DNA of 20,544 nt from Proteiniphilum sp. UBA5283 (GTDB taxonomy: Bacteria > Bacteroidota > Bacteroidia > Bacteroidales > Dysgonomonadaceae). Positions 1-8,217 of this stretch are shown here, one piece after another. The position numbers were made by a program, and so were the translations under genes. The notes beneath the pieces are model-generated. The model did not search any database, had not been told where the DNA came from, and was given only the letters and a program-made list of their open reading frames with translations. Location of the stretch: NCBI GenBank assembly GCA_002408485.1, contig DHSP01000021.1, forward strand, positions 1 through 20,544. Reading direction: 5' to 3'. The first letter of the stretch is position 1, and each line of letters starts with the position of its first letter.

Positions 1-671
1 TCGGTGTTCAGCATAAAAGAGCCCTTCCTTACACCTACCCCACCGGTGGAACGATCGTCTATCGATACGTTGGCACCATTGATCAGGTCGAATGTCATGC
101 TGCTTTCCCAGATGGGATTATCGCCTGCTGCCATCGTAAATCCGGCAGCCGGTTCCCAGTTGGGAGACCAGTTGTTCCATTCCACGGTTCCGCCCGGATC
201 GGCATAGGAGAGTTCTCCGGGAGCCAGACCATACTGACCGTTGTCGGGGATCCACGTTTTGGAAGCACCCACTCCGCCGGTCAATAAAGTCCAGAGCTCG
301 TTGGTCACAAAACCGGCATAAAAATCCTGGATGGTGAATGTGGCGGGTTCACCGTACACTACTCCTCCACGGGTCTGCACGCCAAATCTCACGGTATAGG
401 TTCCATCGAAAGGAATCTGCAGCGTTACTTTCTTTTCCTGACTCCGTCCCTGGGGATGTTCCCAAAGAGCGGTATAGCGATCACCCATTTTGCTTTCCAG
501 ATACACGATATTGGGATTGACGGGATCGTGTGTAATGGTATAGGCCAGGCCTTCCACCAGGTCGTCGGGGGTGACATCCTTCGCATCCAAATCATATTGC
601 TCGGGAGTGCAAGCGAAGAAAAGCATGACTACGCTTGCAACAAACAGGTATATAGATGATTTCAGTCTCAT
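1..671 (-). CDS. Surface glycan-binding lipoprotein (SusE-position), 3' end cut by window edge
   Basis: An open frame starts with ATG at 671 and runs without a stop for 223 codons to the left edge, so the C-terminal part is missing. Residues 1-20 form a lipoprotein signal peptide ending in LFFAC, with Cys21 as the predicted lipidated residue. After it comes a short linker and a beta-rich Ig/PKD-like segment (about 40-115, with IPFDGTYTVRFGVQTRGG), then a Trp- and Gly-rich segment containing LWTLLTGG and KTWIPDNGQYGLAPG. That second pattern is the kind I recall from PKD-type glycan-binding proteins encoded just after susD. It lies 32 bp downstream of the SusD gene in the same direction. Proteins in this position bind polysaccharide at the cell surface and do not cleave it. 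The exact family is not certain (SusE/SusF-like or DUF5121-like), and the ligand cannot be read from the sequence. Outer-membrane surface location is inferred from the lipobox and the context. Confidence 0.8.
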   Translation of the reverse strand, partial: MRLKSSIYLFVASVVMLFFACTPEQYDLDAKDVTPDDLVEGLAYTITHDPVNPNIVYLESKMGDRYTALWEHPQGRSQEKKVTLQIPFDGTYTVRFGVQTRGGVVYGEPATFTIQDFYAGFVTNELWTLLTGGVGASKTWIPDNGQYGLAPGELSYADPGGTVEWNNWSPNWEPAAGFTMAAGDNPIWESSMTFDLINGANVSIDDRSTGGVGVRKGSFMLNT

Positions 672-703
672 ACGATTATTTTTTTTGTGTTTATAACTGG
701 CCG

Positions 704-2377
704 TTACCACCCGGGGTTTTGTACCAGGGTGCCGTTTGCCAGCGTGATCTGATTATAAGGAATCTGACTGAGCCCTTTGGTGGCACGCAGTCGGTCGGCT
801 TTGATGATGACCCTGTCGGGAGATCCCCCACTAAGCACAGTAACCTCTGTTGCAAGTTTATCGGCTGCATAGTCTACTCCCTGGCGGAGCAGATCCCAAT
901 AGTTGATGCTCTCGAATGCAAATTCCAGGCGACGCTCCTGCATGATGTGCTCTTTTGTTGCCGGCAGTGCCGCATAACTGGAAGAGAGCATACCGTTGGA
1001 GGTGTAGGCACGTTTTCGCACCGCGTCGAAATAGGCCTGTGCACTGCTACTTCCCAGCTCAGCCGCCATCAACAGCACATCGGCATAGCGAATGATCACA
1101 TAATCCTGGTGGTTGGATATCTGGAAATCGCCCGAACCATCCTCTTTCGATGCGGATGTGCCATCGGCGAAGCAGAGTGGTGCATATTTCTTCACCGCAT
1201 AACCGGTATATTCCCGTTGATCTTTGTAGCTTGCTTCAAAGTCGTCCAGCCCTGTCACGCCCTCACCGGTCATGTCGATGATCGAAGCAGTGCGGCGTGT
1301 ATCGCCTGTTTTGAATTCACTGACGAACGCAGGATTCACCGTCAGGCCTCCCCAGCCCTTACCATAAGGAGCAGCATTCAGGCTGCGCATGCCGACCATT
1401 ACCTGCCAGCGATTGCCGTCGTTATTGCCATTGTAGTCTTGTGAGCTGGTAAACTTCATGGCAAGGATGGTTTCGCTGTTGCCGTTGCCGGCATAGGTCC
1501 CCAGCAAGGTTTCCATGTCGCCGATTTCAGCTACGCCGGCCGAAGAGGCAGGCCATAGGTTCTTGAATTCACTCACCAGGCTGTATTCGTTGGAAGAGAT
1601 AATCTCTTCGAGTGCCGAGAGGGCTTCCGCTTTGGTAGCACCTGCCGGCTCGCTGCCGTAATAGCCAGTATAAAAGAGATAGGCACGGGCAAAAAGGGCT
1701 GCAGCGGCATAGCGGGTTATGTGACCATCGTTGGTTGCCGCGTTTGCCTTTGGATAGGCATCGGCGGGAATATTTTCCATGGCATATTTCAGATCGGCGA
1801 AGATCAGCGCAAAGACGTCGGCAGGATCGGCTTGCGGCCTGTTCTCGTTCACCGGCACATCAAACAGGGGTATGTTACCCCAGAGGCGTACCATATCGAA
1901 ATAGAGCAGTGCCCGAATGGTACGGCATTCACCCATGTAGGTCCCCCGCATGCTGTTTGTCTCGTTCCAGCTTATTTGCTCCTCGCGTGAAATCAGTTCA
2001 TTGCAACGATAAACCGCCGCGTAATAGTTTCTCCAATCGTTTTCATACATGTTCAGGTCGGCCGGTGACTGCGATATGTCGAACCGGTCGATGGCCTGAT
2101 AACCTCGCCCGTCGGCATTTCCGGTTCCTCCGAAACATTCGTAGCTCATGGTCTCAGCGCCCAGATAGAAGCCTATCTGCATGGAAGAAGAGGTCTGACG
2201 CCATCCGTCGTAACATCCGATCAAGGCACGCCAGACATCTTTCTCGTTCTTGTAGGAAGTACCGGTAGTGGATTCCGTTTTGGACTCCACATCCAGAAAG
2301 CTCTCGGCACAGGAGGTCACCCCCATCATCAGGGAAAGAAGTCCCACTGCCACTATATTGATTTTTATCTTGTTCAT
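704..2377 (-). CDS. susD-like: SusD/RagB-family outer-membrane glycan-binding lipoprotein
   Basis: This 557-residue protein is the surface partner of SusC: it forms the lid over the transporter barrel and binds glycan. Residues 1-22 are a signal peptide ending in GVTSC, with Cys23 as the lipidation site, followed by the FLD motif typical of SusD N-termini. The N-terminal SusD-like segment (about 24-230) holds tetratricopeptide-like helices such as the stretch around RTIRALLYFDMVRLWGNIPL at 152-171. The SusD/RagB C-terminal domain is recognised by YVIIRYADVLLMAAE (426-440) and RRLEFAFESINYWDLLRQG (482-500). The length is normal for the family. ATG starts at 2377, only 18 bp after the SusC stop codon, so translation from one mRNA is expected. 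There is no Shine-Dalgarno sequence, only an A/T-rich leader, as is usual in Bacteroidota. The sugar ligand is not predictable from sequence. Confidence 0.95.
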   Translation of the reverse strand: MNKIKINIVAVGLLSLMMGVTSCAESFLDVESKTESTTGTSYKNEKDVWRALIGCYDGWRQTSSSMQIGFYLGAETMSYECFGGTGNADGRGYQAIDRFDISQSPADLNMYENDWRNYYAAVYRCNELISREEQISWNETNSMRGTYMGECRTIRALLYFDMVRLWGNIPLFDVPVNENRPQADPADVFALIFADLKYAMENIPADAYPKANAATNDGHITRYAAAALFARAYLFYTGYYGSEPAGATKAEALSALEEIISSNEYSLVSEFKNLWPASSAGVAEIGDMETLLGTYAGNGNSETILAMKFTSSQDYNGNNDGNRWQVMVGMRSLNAAPYGKGWGGLTVNPAFVSEFKTGDTRRTASIIDMTGEGVTGLDDFEASYKDQREYTGYAVKKYAPLCFADGTSASKEDGSGDFQISNHQDYVIIRYADVLLMAAELGSSSAQAYFDAVRKRAYTSNGMLSSSYAALPATKEHIMQERRLEFAFESINYWDLLRQGVDYAADKLATEVTVLSGGSPDRVIIKADRLRATKGLSQIPYNQITLANGTLVQNPGW

Positions 2378-2395
2378 AGTTTTTGTATTAATGAG

Positions 2396-5300
2396 TTAGA
2401 AGGTAAGATTGACGCCGAAAAGAACCGTTCGCGGACGAGGATAATATCCTACATCAATGCCCGACACCCAACCATCCGTACCATAGCCTATTTCCGGATC
2501 CATGCCTTCATACTTTGTAAAGGTAAAGGCGTTTTGCACCTGCGCATAGAGACGTGCCTGACTGATGAATTCGTGCTTCACAAATCGGGAGAAGTCATAT
2601 CCCAGGGTGATGTTCGTGATGCGCAGAAAGTCGCCCTCCTGAATAAAAAGATCGGAGAATTGCCAGTTGATGTTCTGTTCGGTCACACGGGGGATTCTGT
2701 TGCTTGTACCTTCACCGGTCCAGCGTTGAAGTATGGCAGTGGTATAGTTGGCATACTTGTTGGTGAAATTCCGGTAGGACTGTACGATCTGCTGACCGGC
2801 TGCACCGCTAGCCTGAAGAGAAAAGTCAAAACCTTTATATCCGAAACCAAGATTGAAACCGTATGTAAAGTCGGGCATCCCGTTACCCAGATTTACCTTG
2901 TCGTGATCGTCGATCACACCATCCCGATTCACGTCGATGTATTTCACATCGCCGGGTTTCACGTCATTCTGGAGGACACCGTTGCCGGCAGCAATCCACT
3001 CTGTGATCTCCTGCTCATTCTGGAAAAGGCCATGTATCTTGTAACCCCAGAAGTACCCGATGGGCTTGCCATTTTCCGCCCGATAGAACTCGGGTGTATT
3101 GTCATACAACTGGTTTGTCTGTCCGTGGATGATCCCGTCTTCGGTCGGTATTTCACCTACCTTGTTCCTGTTATAGGCACCGTTTATACCTATCTGATAG
3201 CTGAAATTATTATTCAGTCGATCGTTCCAGCTCAAAGCCAGTTCCACACCGCTGTTTTTCACACTCCCTCCGTTGATATAAGGAGCTCCCGCGCCCACGG
3301 TCGACAAAATTGGGGCCTGTACAAGCCAGTCTTTGGTGTTCTTCAAATAGAAATCGAGATTCACGCCGAGACGGGTACGGAACAGATAGGCGTCCAGACC
3401 GATGTTGGTCTGCTCGGATGTTTCCCAGGTTACCTTTTCGTTGGCCAGACGGTTGGGATAAGCTCCCCAGTTTGTTGCCAGCTGCTTAGCTGCTTCAGCA
3501 TCGTTGTATCCCTCCGAACCAAACAGGTAATGGGTGTTGGTGTTCTTCATCGGAGCCAGATACTGGTAGTTGGCAATATTTTGGTTACCCACTTGTCCCC
3601 AACTTGCGCGTAGTTTCAGAAAATTGATCCATGCCGGGGCATCTTGCATAAATGACTCGTTGGTGAGTGTCCAGCCGGCAGAGACGGAGGGGAAGTAACC
3701 GAAACGGTTGCCTTTGGCAAAGCGGGAGGAACCATCGGCACGCAGTGTGGCATTGATCATATAGGTCTCTTTCAGGTTCCACCCCAAACGGCCGAAGTAA
3801 GAGATGCTGCGTGCATCATCGTGCGGGCTGCCTGATGCGCTCAGGCCATCGGTGCTGGAAGAGGCGGTACCGTTGTTGATATAGGCGTACTTCCAGGTGT
3901 CGAACCCCTCTTTCAGTATGCCATTGCCGGCTCCCAGATAGGTACCCTGGTAGCGATAGGCCTCCATGCCGAGCAACGCGTTGAATACATGATCGTTCAC
4001 CGTCCAGTCATAGGTGGCGGTATTCGTCCAGGTCATGCCGAGCCCCTGATTCATATTCTGCGACACACCGGTACGGGTATCGTTGTAGCTGTAGATACTG
4101 AAATGATAGAGCGGTGTGAAACTACGGTACTCACTTGCATTGAAGACTGCACCAAACAGGGTACGCAATTTCAACCCTTTTACCGGTTCAATCTCGGCAA
4201 AGAGGTTCCCGTTCAATGTGGCGGCCTTGTTTTCGTTGTTGGTGTTGGTCATCATCAGACCATAGGGGTTTCCTTCTCCGTTGTACCAGTCGCTGTTGCT
4301 GGTATCGTTGTACGGTGAATCATACGGGTTGTTGTCACTGTAGACCGGCGCCAACGGCGAGACCCCGAAAGCCCCCCTCAACGTGTTGTTGTACTGGTTA
4401 CCCACACTGATACCATTGTTTATCCGGTAGATGAAGCTTACCTGTTCACCCACCTTCAGGAAGTTGTTAAACAGCTTATGCTCTGAATTGATACGGAAAT
4501 TGTACCGTTCGTAGTTGGAGACATCGGCCCCTCCCACAACCCCTTCCTGATTCATATAACCCAGGGAGAGGGCATAGGTAGAAGCAGCCGATCCGCCGGT
4601 CACACCCAGTACATAGCTCTCGGTGACTGCATTGTCCTTGAACATTGTTTCCACCCAGTCCGTATCATATATCTGGCCGTCTGCATCGTGAATCGACTGG
4701 AAATCGCTCCAGTTGAAAGCTGCGTTGCCACTGTTCAGTGCCTGTTCGTCCATGATGGTCATATACTGGGCTGCATTCAGCATGTCTGCCTTGCGGGCCA
4801 CGTTCTGCACACCATAATAGGCATCGAAGTTCACCTGTGCCTTCCCTTCCCGGCCGCTTTTGGTGGTAATCAACACCACCCCGTTGGCAGCCTGTGCTCC
4901 GTAAATGGCTGCCGAGGCGGCATCTTTCAACACGTCGATGCTCTCGATGTCGGAGGGATTCAACGTGGATATGTCACCCCCTATTCCGTCGATCAGGTAG
5001 AGAGGGCTGTGGTTTCCGATGGTTCCCAGGCCACGTATCACCACTTTCATATCGGAGCCGGGTTGTCCGGAGGTAGAGGTGATGTTTACCCCGGGTGTTT
5101 TTCCCTGGAGTGCTTGCAAGGGGCTGTTTGTATTCATTTTGGCCAGTTCGTCACCTTTCACCTGCACGGTGGCTCCGGTAGATAATTTCTTGGCTTGCAC
5201 ACCATAGCCAATCACCACCAGTTCTTCAAGCACTTCGGTATCTTCCATCAGTGTTATATTGATCACATTTTCGCGTACGGTCACCTCCTGCGATATAAAT

Positions 5301-5578
5301 CCGACATAAGAGAAGATAAGCGTCTCTCCCTGTGCTGTCTGAATAACATACCGGCCGTCGATATCGGTTACCGTCCCGTTGGTGGTTCCTTTTACAGACA
5401 CCGTAACACCGACCAGTGGCTCATCGTCGGTTGCCGAGACCACCCTGCCGGAGACGCTGTTCGTCTGCAAAGGTTCTGCGTGCAGTGCCACCGGTCTCCA
5501 CAGGATCAGTGACATCCCGATTAAAAAACAGTATAAATAACCACTATTTATACTTCGCTTTAGATTCATGTTTATCAT
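2396..5578 (-). CDS. susC-like: SusC/RagA-family TonB-dependent outer-membrane oligosaccharide transporter
   Basis: This 1060-residue protein is the energised outer-membrane importer of the locus. ATG at 5578 opens the frame and a second ATG at 5569 (residue 4) is equally plausible. The signal peptide ends near ALHA at residue 34. A carboxypeptidase-regulatory-like domain follows at about 40-113 (VSGRVVSATDDEPLVGVTV). Next is the SusC signature EELVVIGYGVQ at 118-128, near the TonB-box region. The plug domain lies at about 130-245, with LQALQGKTPGVNI, IRGLGTIGNHSPLYLIDG and DVLKDAASAAIYGAQAANGV. The remainder is the 22-strand barrel, ending in a C-terminal Phe as outer-membrane barrel proteins do. 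It is complete, with no frameshift. It lies 113 bp downstream of the GH2 gene and 18 bp upstream of the SusD gene. The short N-terminal domain shows no STN domain, so it is not an anti-sigma-coupled receptor; control by the adjacent HTCS is the natural reading. Confidence 0.96.
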   Translation of the reverse strand: MINMNLKRSINSGYLYCFLIGMSLILWRPVALHAEPLQTNSVSGRVVSATDDEPLVGVTVSVKGTTNGTVTDIDGRYVIQTAQGETLIFSYVGFISQEVTVRENVINITLMEDTEVLEELVVIGYGVQAKKLSTGATVQVKGDELAKMNTNSPLQALQGKTPGVNITSTSGQPGSDMKVVIRGLGTIGNHSPLYLIDGIGGDISTLNPSDIESIDVLKDAASAAIYGAQAANGVVLITTKSGREGKAQVNFDAYYGVQNVARKADMLNAAQYMTIMDEQALNSGNAAFNWSDFQSIHDADGQIYDTDWVETMFKDNAVTESYVLGVTGGSAASTYALSLGYMNQEGVVGGADVSNYERYNFRINSEHKLFNNFLKVGEQVSFIYRINNGISVGNQYNNTLRGAFGVSPLAPVYSDNNPYDSPYNDTSNSDWYNGEGNPYGLMMTNTNNENKAATLNGNLFAEIEPVKGLKLRTLFGAVFNASEYRSFTPLYHFSIYSYNDTRTGVSQNMNQGLGMTWTNTATYDWTVNDHVFNALLGMEAYRYQGTYLGAGNGILKEGFDTWKYAYINNGTASSSTDGLSASGSPHDDARSISYFGRLGWNLKETYMINATLRADGSSRFAKGNRFGYFPSVSAGWTLTNESFMQDAPAWINFLKLRASWGQVGNQNIANYQYLAPMKNTNTHYLFGSEGYNDAEAAKQLATNWGAYPNRLANEKVTWETSEQTNIGLDAYLFRTRLGVNLDFYLKNTKDWLVQAPILSTVGAGAPYINGGSVKNSGVELALSWNDRLNNNFSYQIGINGAYNRNKVGEIPTEDGIIHGQTNQLYDNTPEFYRAENGKPIGYFWGYKIHGLFQNEQEITEWIAAGNGVLQNDVKPGDVKYIDVNRDGVIDDHDKVNLGNGMPDFTYGFNLGFGYKGFDFSLQASGAAGQQIVQSYRNFTNKYANYTTAILQRWTGEGTSNRIPRVTEQNINWQFSDLFIQEGDFLRITNITLGYDFSRFVKHEFISQARLYAQVQNAFTFTKYEGMDPEIGYGTDGWVSGIDVGYYPRPRTVLFGVNLTF

Positions 5579-5691
5579 ACTTCCACAATTAAAAGTTTAA
5601 CATTCACTGCATTAGCCATTACATCCTTCCGGTTTAACAAATCAATCAAAAAAACAATGCGTATTATACTTTTTCGAATCGCTTACCGATT
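5579..5691 (-). other. 113-bp gap between GH2 and susC
   Basis: I see no TAnnTTTG promoter here. The nearest is TTGATTTG on the minus strand, with one mismatch and no -33 partner. The octamer GTTTAACA occurs twice on the plus strand (5595-5602 and 5632-5639). The second copy is preceded by CG, giving CGGTTTAACA, which resembles the operator repeats upstream of GH31 but in the opposite direction. The gap could hold a second regulated start for susCD or only a processing site. Confidence 0.3.
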
Positions 5692-5692
5692 C
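5676..5692. repeat. Perfect 6-bp inverted repeat at the GH2 stop codon
   Basis: GAATCG and CGATTC flank a 5-bp loop (CTTAC on the plus strand). The first base on the minus strand is the last base of the GH2 stop codon TAG. The bases after the stem on that strand are GAAAAAG, not a T-tract, so it does not look like an intrinsic terminator. It could be a processing or 3'-end-stabilising stem between the enzyme genes and susC. Confidence 0.35.
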
Positions 5693-8217
5693 TACCTTTC
5701 TACCACAATGTCAATCGTCTCTTTCATCAATCCATCCGACTGAGCGGTCAGATGAATCACACCCCTGCTCTTCTCACTCTTCAGCACAACCAGGCATTTT
5801 CCATAAAATGTTTTCCGCTCGGATGCTTTAAAGCCTTCCTGACTGGTTGGGCTGCCATTGTCCACACCTACGATAGTACCCATTCCTGACACACCGAAAC
5901 GAATCAGGTTTTCAGCATTGGGGCAAGCGATCCCCTTTTCATCCAGCACCTCCACGGTCACAAAACTCAGGTCATGCCCATCAGCTTTGACCACGCGGCG
6001 ATCGGCCGTCAACCGAATCCGTGACGGCTCACCGGCAGTTTTTATTTCTTTCGCTAATACCTCTTTTCCGTTTTTCCGGGAGACCACTTTCACCGTACCG
6101 GGTTCAAAGGGCAGACGCCAATAAACGTGATGTTGCTCCCCTTCTTTTCTTTTGATGCCCTGAGAGACGTCATTCAGGTATAACTCCACCTCATCGGCGT
6201 TGTTGTAATAGGCCCACAGGTCGACGATCTCTCCCAGTTGCCAGTTCCAGTGCGGGAAAACATGCAATACCTCTTTATCGCTCCATTCCGATTGATACAT
6301 GTAATATACATCTTTCGGAAAACCGGCCAGATCAACAATACCGAAATAGGAACTCCGTGCCGGGAACCAGAAAGGGGTGGGTTCGCCGAGGTAGTCGAAT
6401 CCAGTCCAGACATACATTCCGCTGATATAATCGGCGTTTTTCACCTCATTCCATGCCTGCTCGTGTGCAGATCCCCAGGGAGTGTGGCAATTGTCATAGG
6501 AAGAACAAGCGTAAGAGGGATCGGTAAACGGGATATCCCAGCGCAGAGGCCAGACATACATGGAATCACTTGGCATCCGGTAATAGCCGCGGGTCATCAA
6601 AGCCGACGTGGTCTCTGTGGCAATAAATGGTTTTCCGGGGAAATTATCGGACACATTCGGGTAATCCTGTCCATGATAATTGAATCCGATCAGGTCGAGC
6701 GCTCCCGATGCAAAAAGATGATTGGCCGGATGTGTTTCGTTGTTGCCGGCTGTCACGGGTCGGGTAGGATCCAATCTCTTAACAATATTGGCCAGTTTCT
6801 CCGTCAACAGGGCATTCACACTCATCGGCTCTCCGTTTTCCCCGGCAAGTGCTGTCCCGTCGCGTTTGAGGTTCAACAGTAGATTTGCCTGTTGGATGTT
6901 GAGTGTATCGGCTTCAGCATGAGTCCACTGTTCGAGTACTTCGTTTCCGATGCTCCAGATGAACACCGAAGGGTGATTGCGGTCACGGAGAATGTGGTCG
7001 GTCAAATCGCGTTCGTGCCACTCGTTGAAATAACGGGAGTAATCGTAGGTGGTTTTTCGCTTACGCCACATGTCGAATGTTTCATTCATAACGATGAATC
7101 CCATCCGGTCACATAGCCGGAGCAGTTCCGGTGCGGGAGGATTATGTGCAGTACGAATACCATTCACACCCATCTCCTTCAGTATCTCAAGTTGCCGTTC
7201 AATGGCTCTTGTGTTGATGGCCGCACCGAGACAACCCAGGTCGTGGTGCATGCAGACTCCTTTTATTTTGGTATGTTGCCCGTTGAGAAAGAATCCCTTT
7301 TCGGCATCGAAAGTGAAGGTACGGATACCGAAAGAGGTCACATAGTGATCGGTCTGTTCATTGTCTACAAAAATCCGGGTGACCACCTCGTAGAGAGAAG
7401 GATTTTCGAGTGACCATAATACCGGCTTCGGCACAGGGATCGTCTGCTCAATCTCTTTTGAGGAGCCGGCACCCAGTCTGTCGGAAGTCAGAGTCGAAGC
7501 GACCTGTTTTCCCGAAGCATCCAGGATAGTTGTTTCGTTTATGAGATCCACCTCCCGGGGCATTTCGTTTTTTATTGTTGTCCTTACCTTCACCAGGGCT
7601 TTTTCTTCCGTGACCTCCGGCGTGGTTACATATACTCCCCACAAATCTACATATACCGGGTCGACGCTCGTCAGCCAGACATTCCTGTAAATACCGCACC
7701 CTGAATACCAGCGGGAGTTGGGTTGTTCACTGTTATCTACCCGCACTGATATCACGTTCTCCGCATCAAACTTCAGGTGGGGTGTTAAGTCATACCGAAA
7801 TGATATATAGCCGTAAGGGCGGTATCCGAGATGAATACCGTTAATCCATACATCGGAGTTCATATAGACACCATCGAAGTCGACGAATATTTTTTTTCCT
7901 TCCCAGGATCGATCCAGTGAAAAGGATTTCCGGTACCAACCAACCCCTCCGGGCAGAGCTCCACCCCCACTCCCCGAGGGGTGATCCTTGCTGAAATTGC
8001 CTTCAATAGCCCAATCGTGGGGCAGCTCCAACTCTCTCCAACCGCTATCATCGAAGAACCTGTTACTGGCTTCGGGCGTATCACCAAGGAAAAAACGCCA
8101 TCCACTGTTGAAACTCTCGGTTTCACGGGGGCTCCCGTCATTCTTCCGGCATGCATTGAATTCCACAAGCACAAGCAGAATGCCAAGCAACAACAATATG
8201 GTCACACTATTTTTCAT
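5692..8217 (-). CDS. Glycoside hydrolase family 2 lipoprotein, probable beta-galactosidase
   Basis: This 841-residue exo-acting retaining glycosidase is probably a beta-galactosidase. Residues 1-22 form a signal peptide ending in EFNAC (Cys23), suggesting a lipoprotein. The GH2 sugar-binding domain spans about 36-190 (ELPHDWAIEG and NSRWYSGCGIYRNVWL). An Ig-like middle domain covers about 190-300. The TIM barrel starts near 302, with KIKGVCMHHDLG and GVNGIRTAHNPP. The acid/base is Glu426 in FIWSIGNE and the nucleophile is most likely Glu535 in PFIATETTSA. Extra C-terminal beta domains follow: a DUF4982-like segment (about 640-725) and an Ig-like segment (about 735-838). Its ATG overlaps the GH31 stop codon (ATGA), which points to translational coupling. 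Known GH2 activities also include beta-glucuronidase, beta-mannosidase and alpha-arabinopyranosidase, so the substrate is inferred. A perfect 6-bp inverted repeat begins at its stop codon. Confidence 0.92.
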   Translation of the reverse strand: MKNSVTILLLLGILLVLVEFNACRKNDGSPRETESFNSGWRFFLGDTPEASNRFFDDSGWRELELPHDWAIEGNFSKDHPSGSGGGALPGGVGWYRKSFSLDRSWEGKKIFVDFDGVYMNSDVWINGIHLGYRPYGYISFRYDLTPHLKFDAENVISVRVDNSEQPNSRWYSGCGIYRNVWLTSVDPVYVDLWGVYVTTPEVTEEKALVKVRTTIKNEMPREVDLINETTILDASGKQVASTLTSDRLGAGSSKEIEQTIPVPKPVLWSLENPSLYEVVTRIFVDNEQTDHYVTSFGIRTFTFDAEKGFFLNGQHTKIKGVCMHHDLGCLGAAINTRAIERQLEILKEMGVNGIRTAHNPPAPELLRLCDRMGFIVMNETFDMWRKRKTTYDYSRYFNEWHERDLTDHILRDRNHPSVFIWSIGNEVLEQWTHAEADTLNIQQANLLLNLKRDGTALAGENGEPMSVNALLTEKLANIVKRLDPTRPVTAGNNETHPANHLFASGALDLIGFNYHGQDYPNVSDNFPGKPFIATETTSALMTRGYYRMPSDSMYVWPLRWDIPFTDPSYACSSYDNCHTPWGSAHEQAWNEVKNADYISGMYVWTGFDYLGEPTPFWFPARSSYFGIVDLAGFPKDVYYMYQSEWSDKEVLHVFPHWNWQLGEIVDLWAYYNNADEVELYLNDVSQGIKRKEGEQHHVYWRLPFEPGTVKVVSRKNGKEVLAKEIKTAGEPSRIRLTADRRVVKADGHDLSFVTVEVLDEKGIACPNAENLIRFGVSGMGTIVGVDNGSPTSQEGFKASERKTFYGKCLVVLKSEKSRGVIHLTAQSDGLMKETIDIVVER

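Noticed and set aside
656..1444. Plus-strand open frame of 262 codons
   Set aside because: Antisense to the SusD gene, Cys- and His-rich composition typical of a shadow frame and no family match that I recognise.
2534..3613. Long plus-strand open frame of 359 codons
   Set aside because: It lies wholly antisense to the well-supported SusC gene, has no recognisable domain and no promoter or leader; it is a shadow of the SusC codon pattern.
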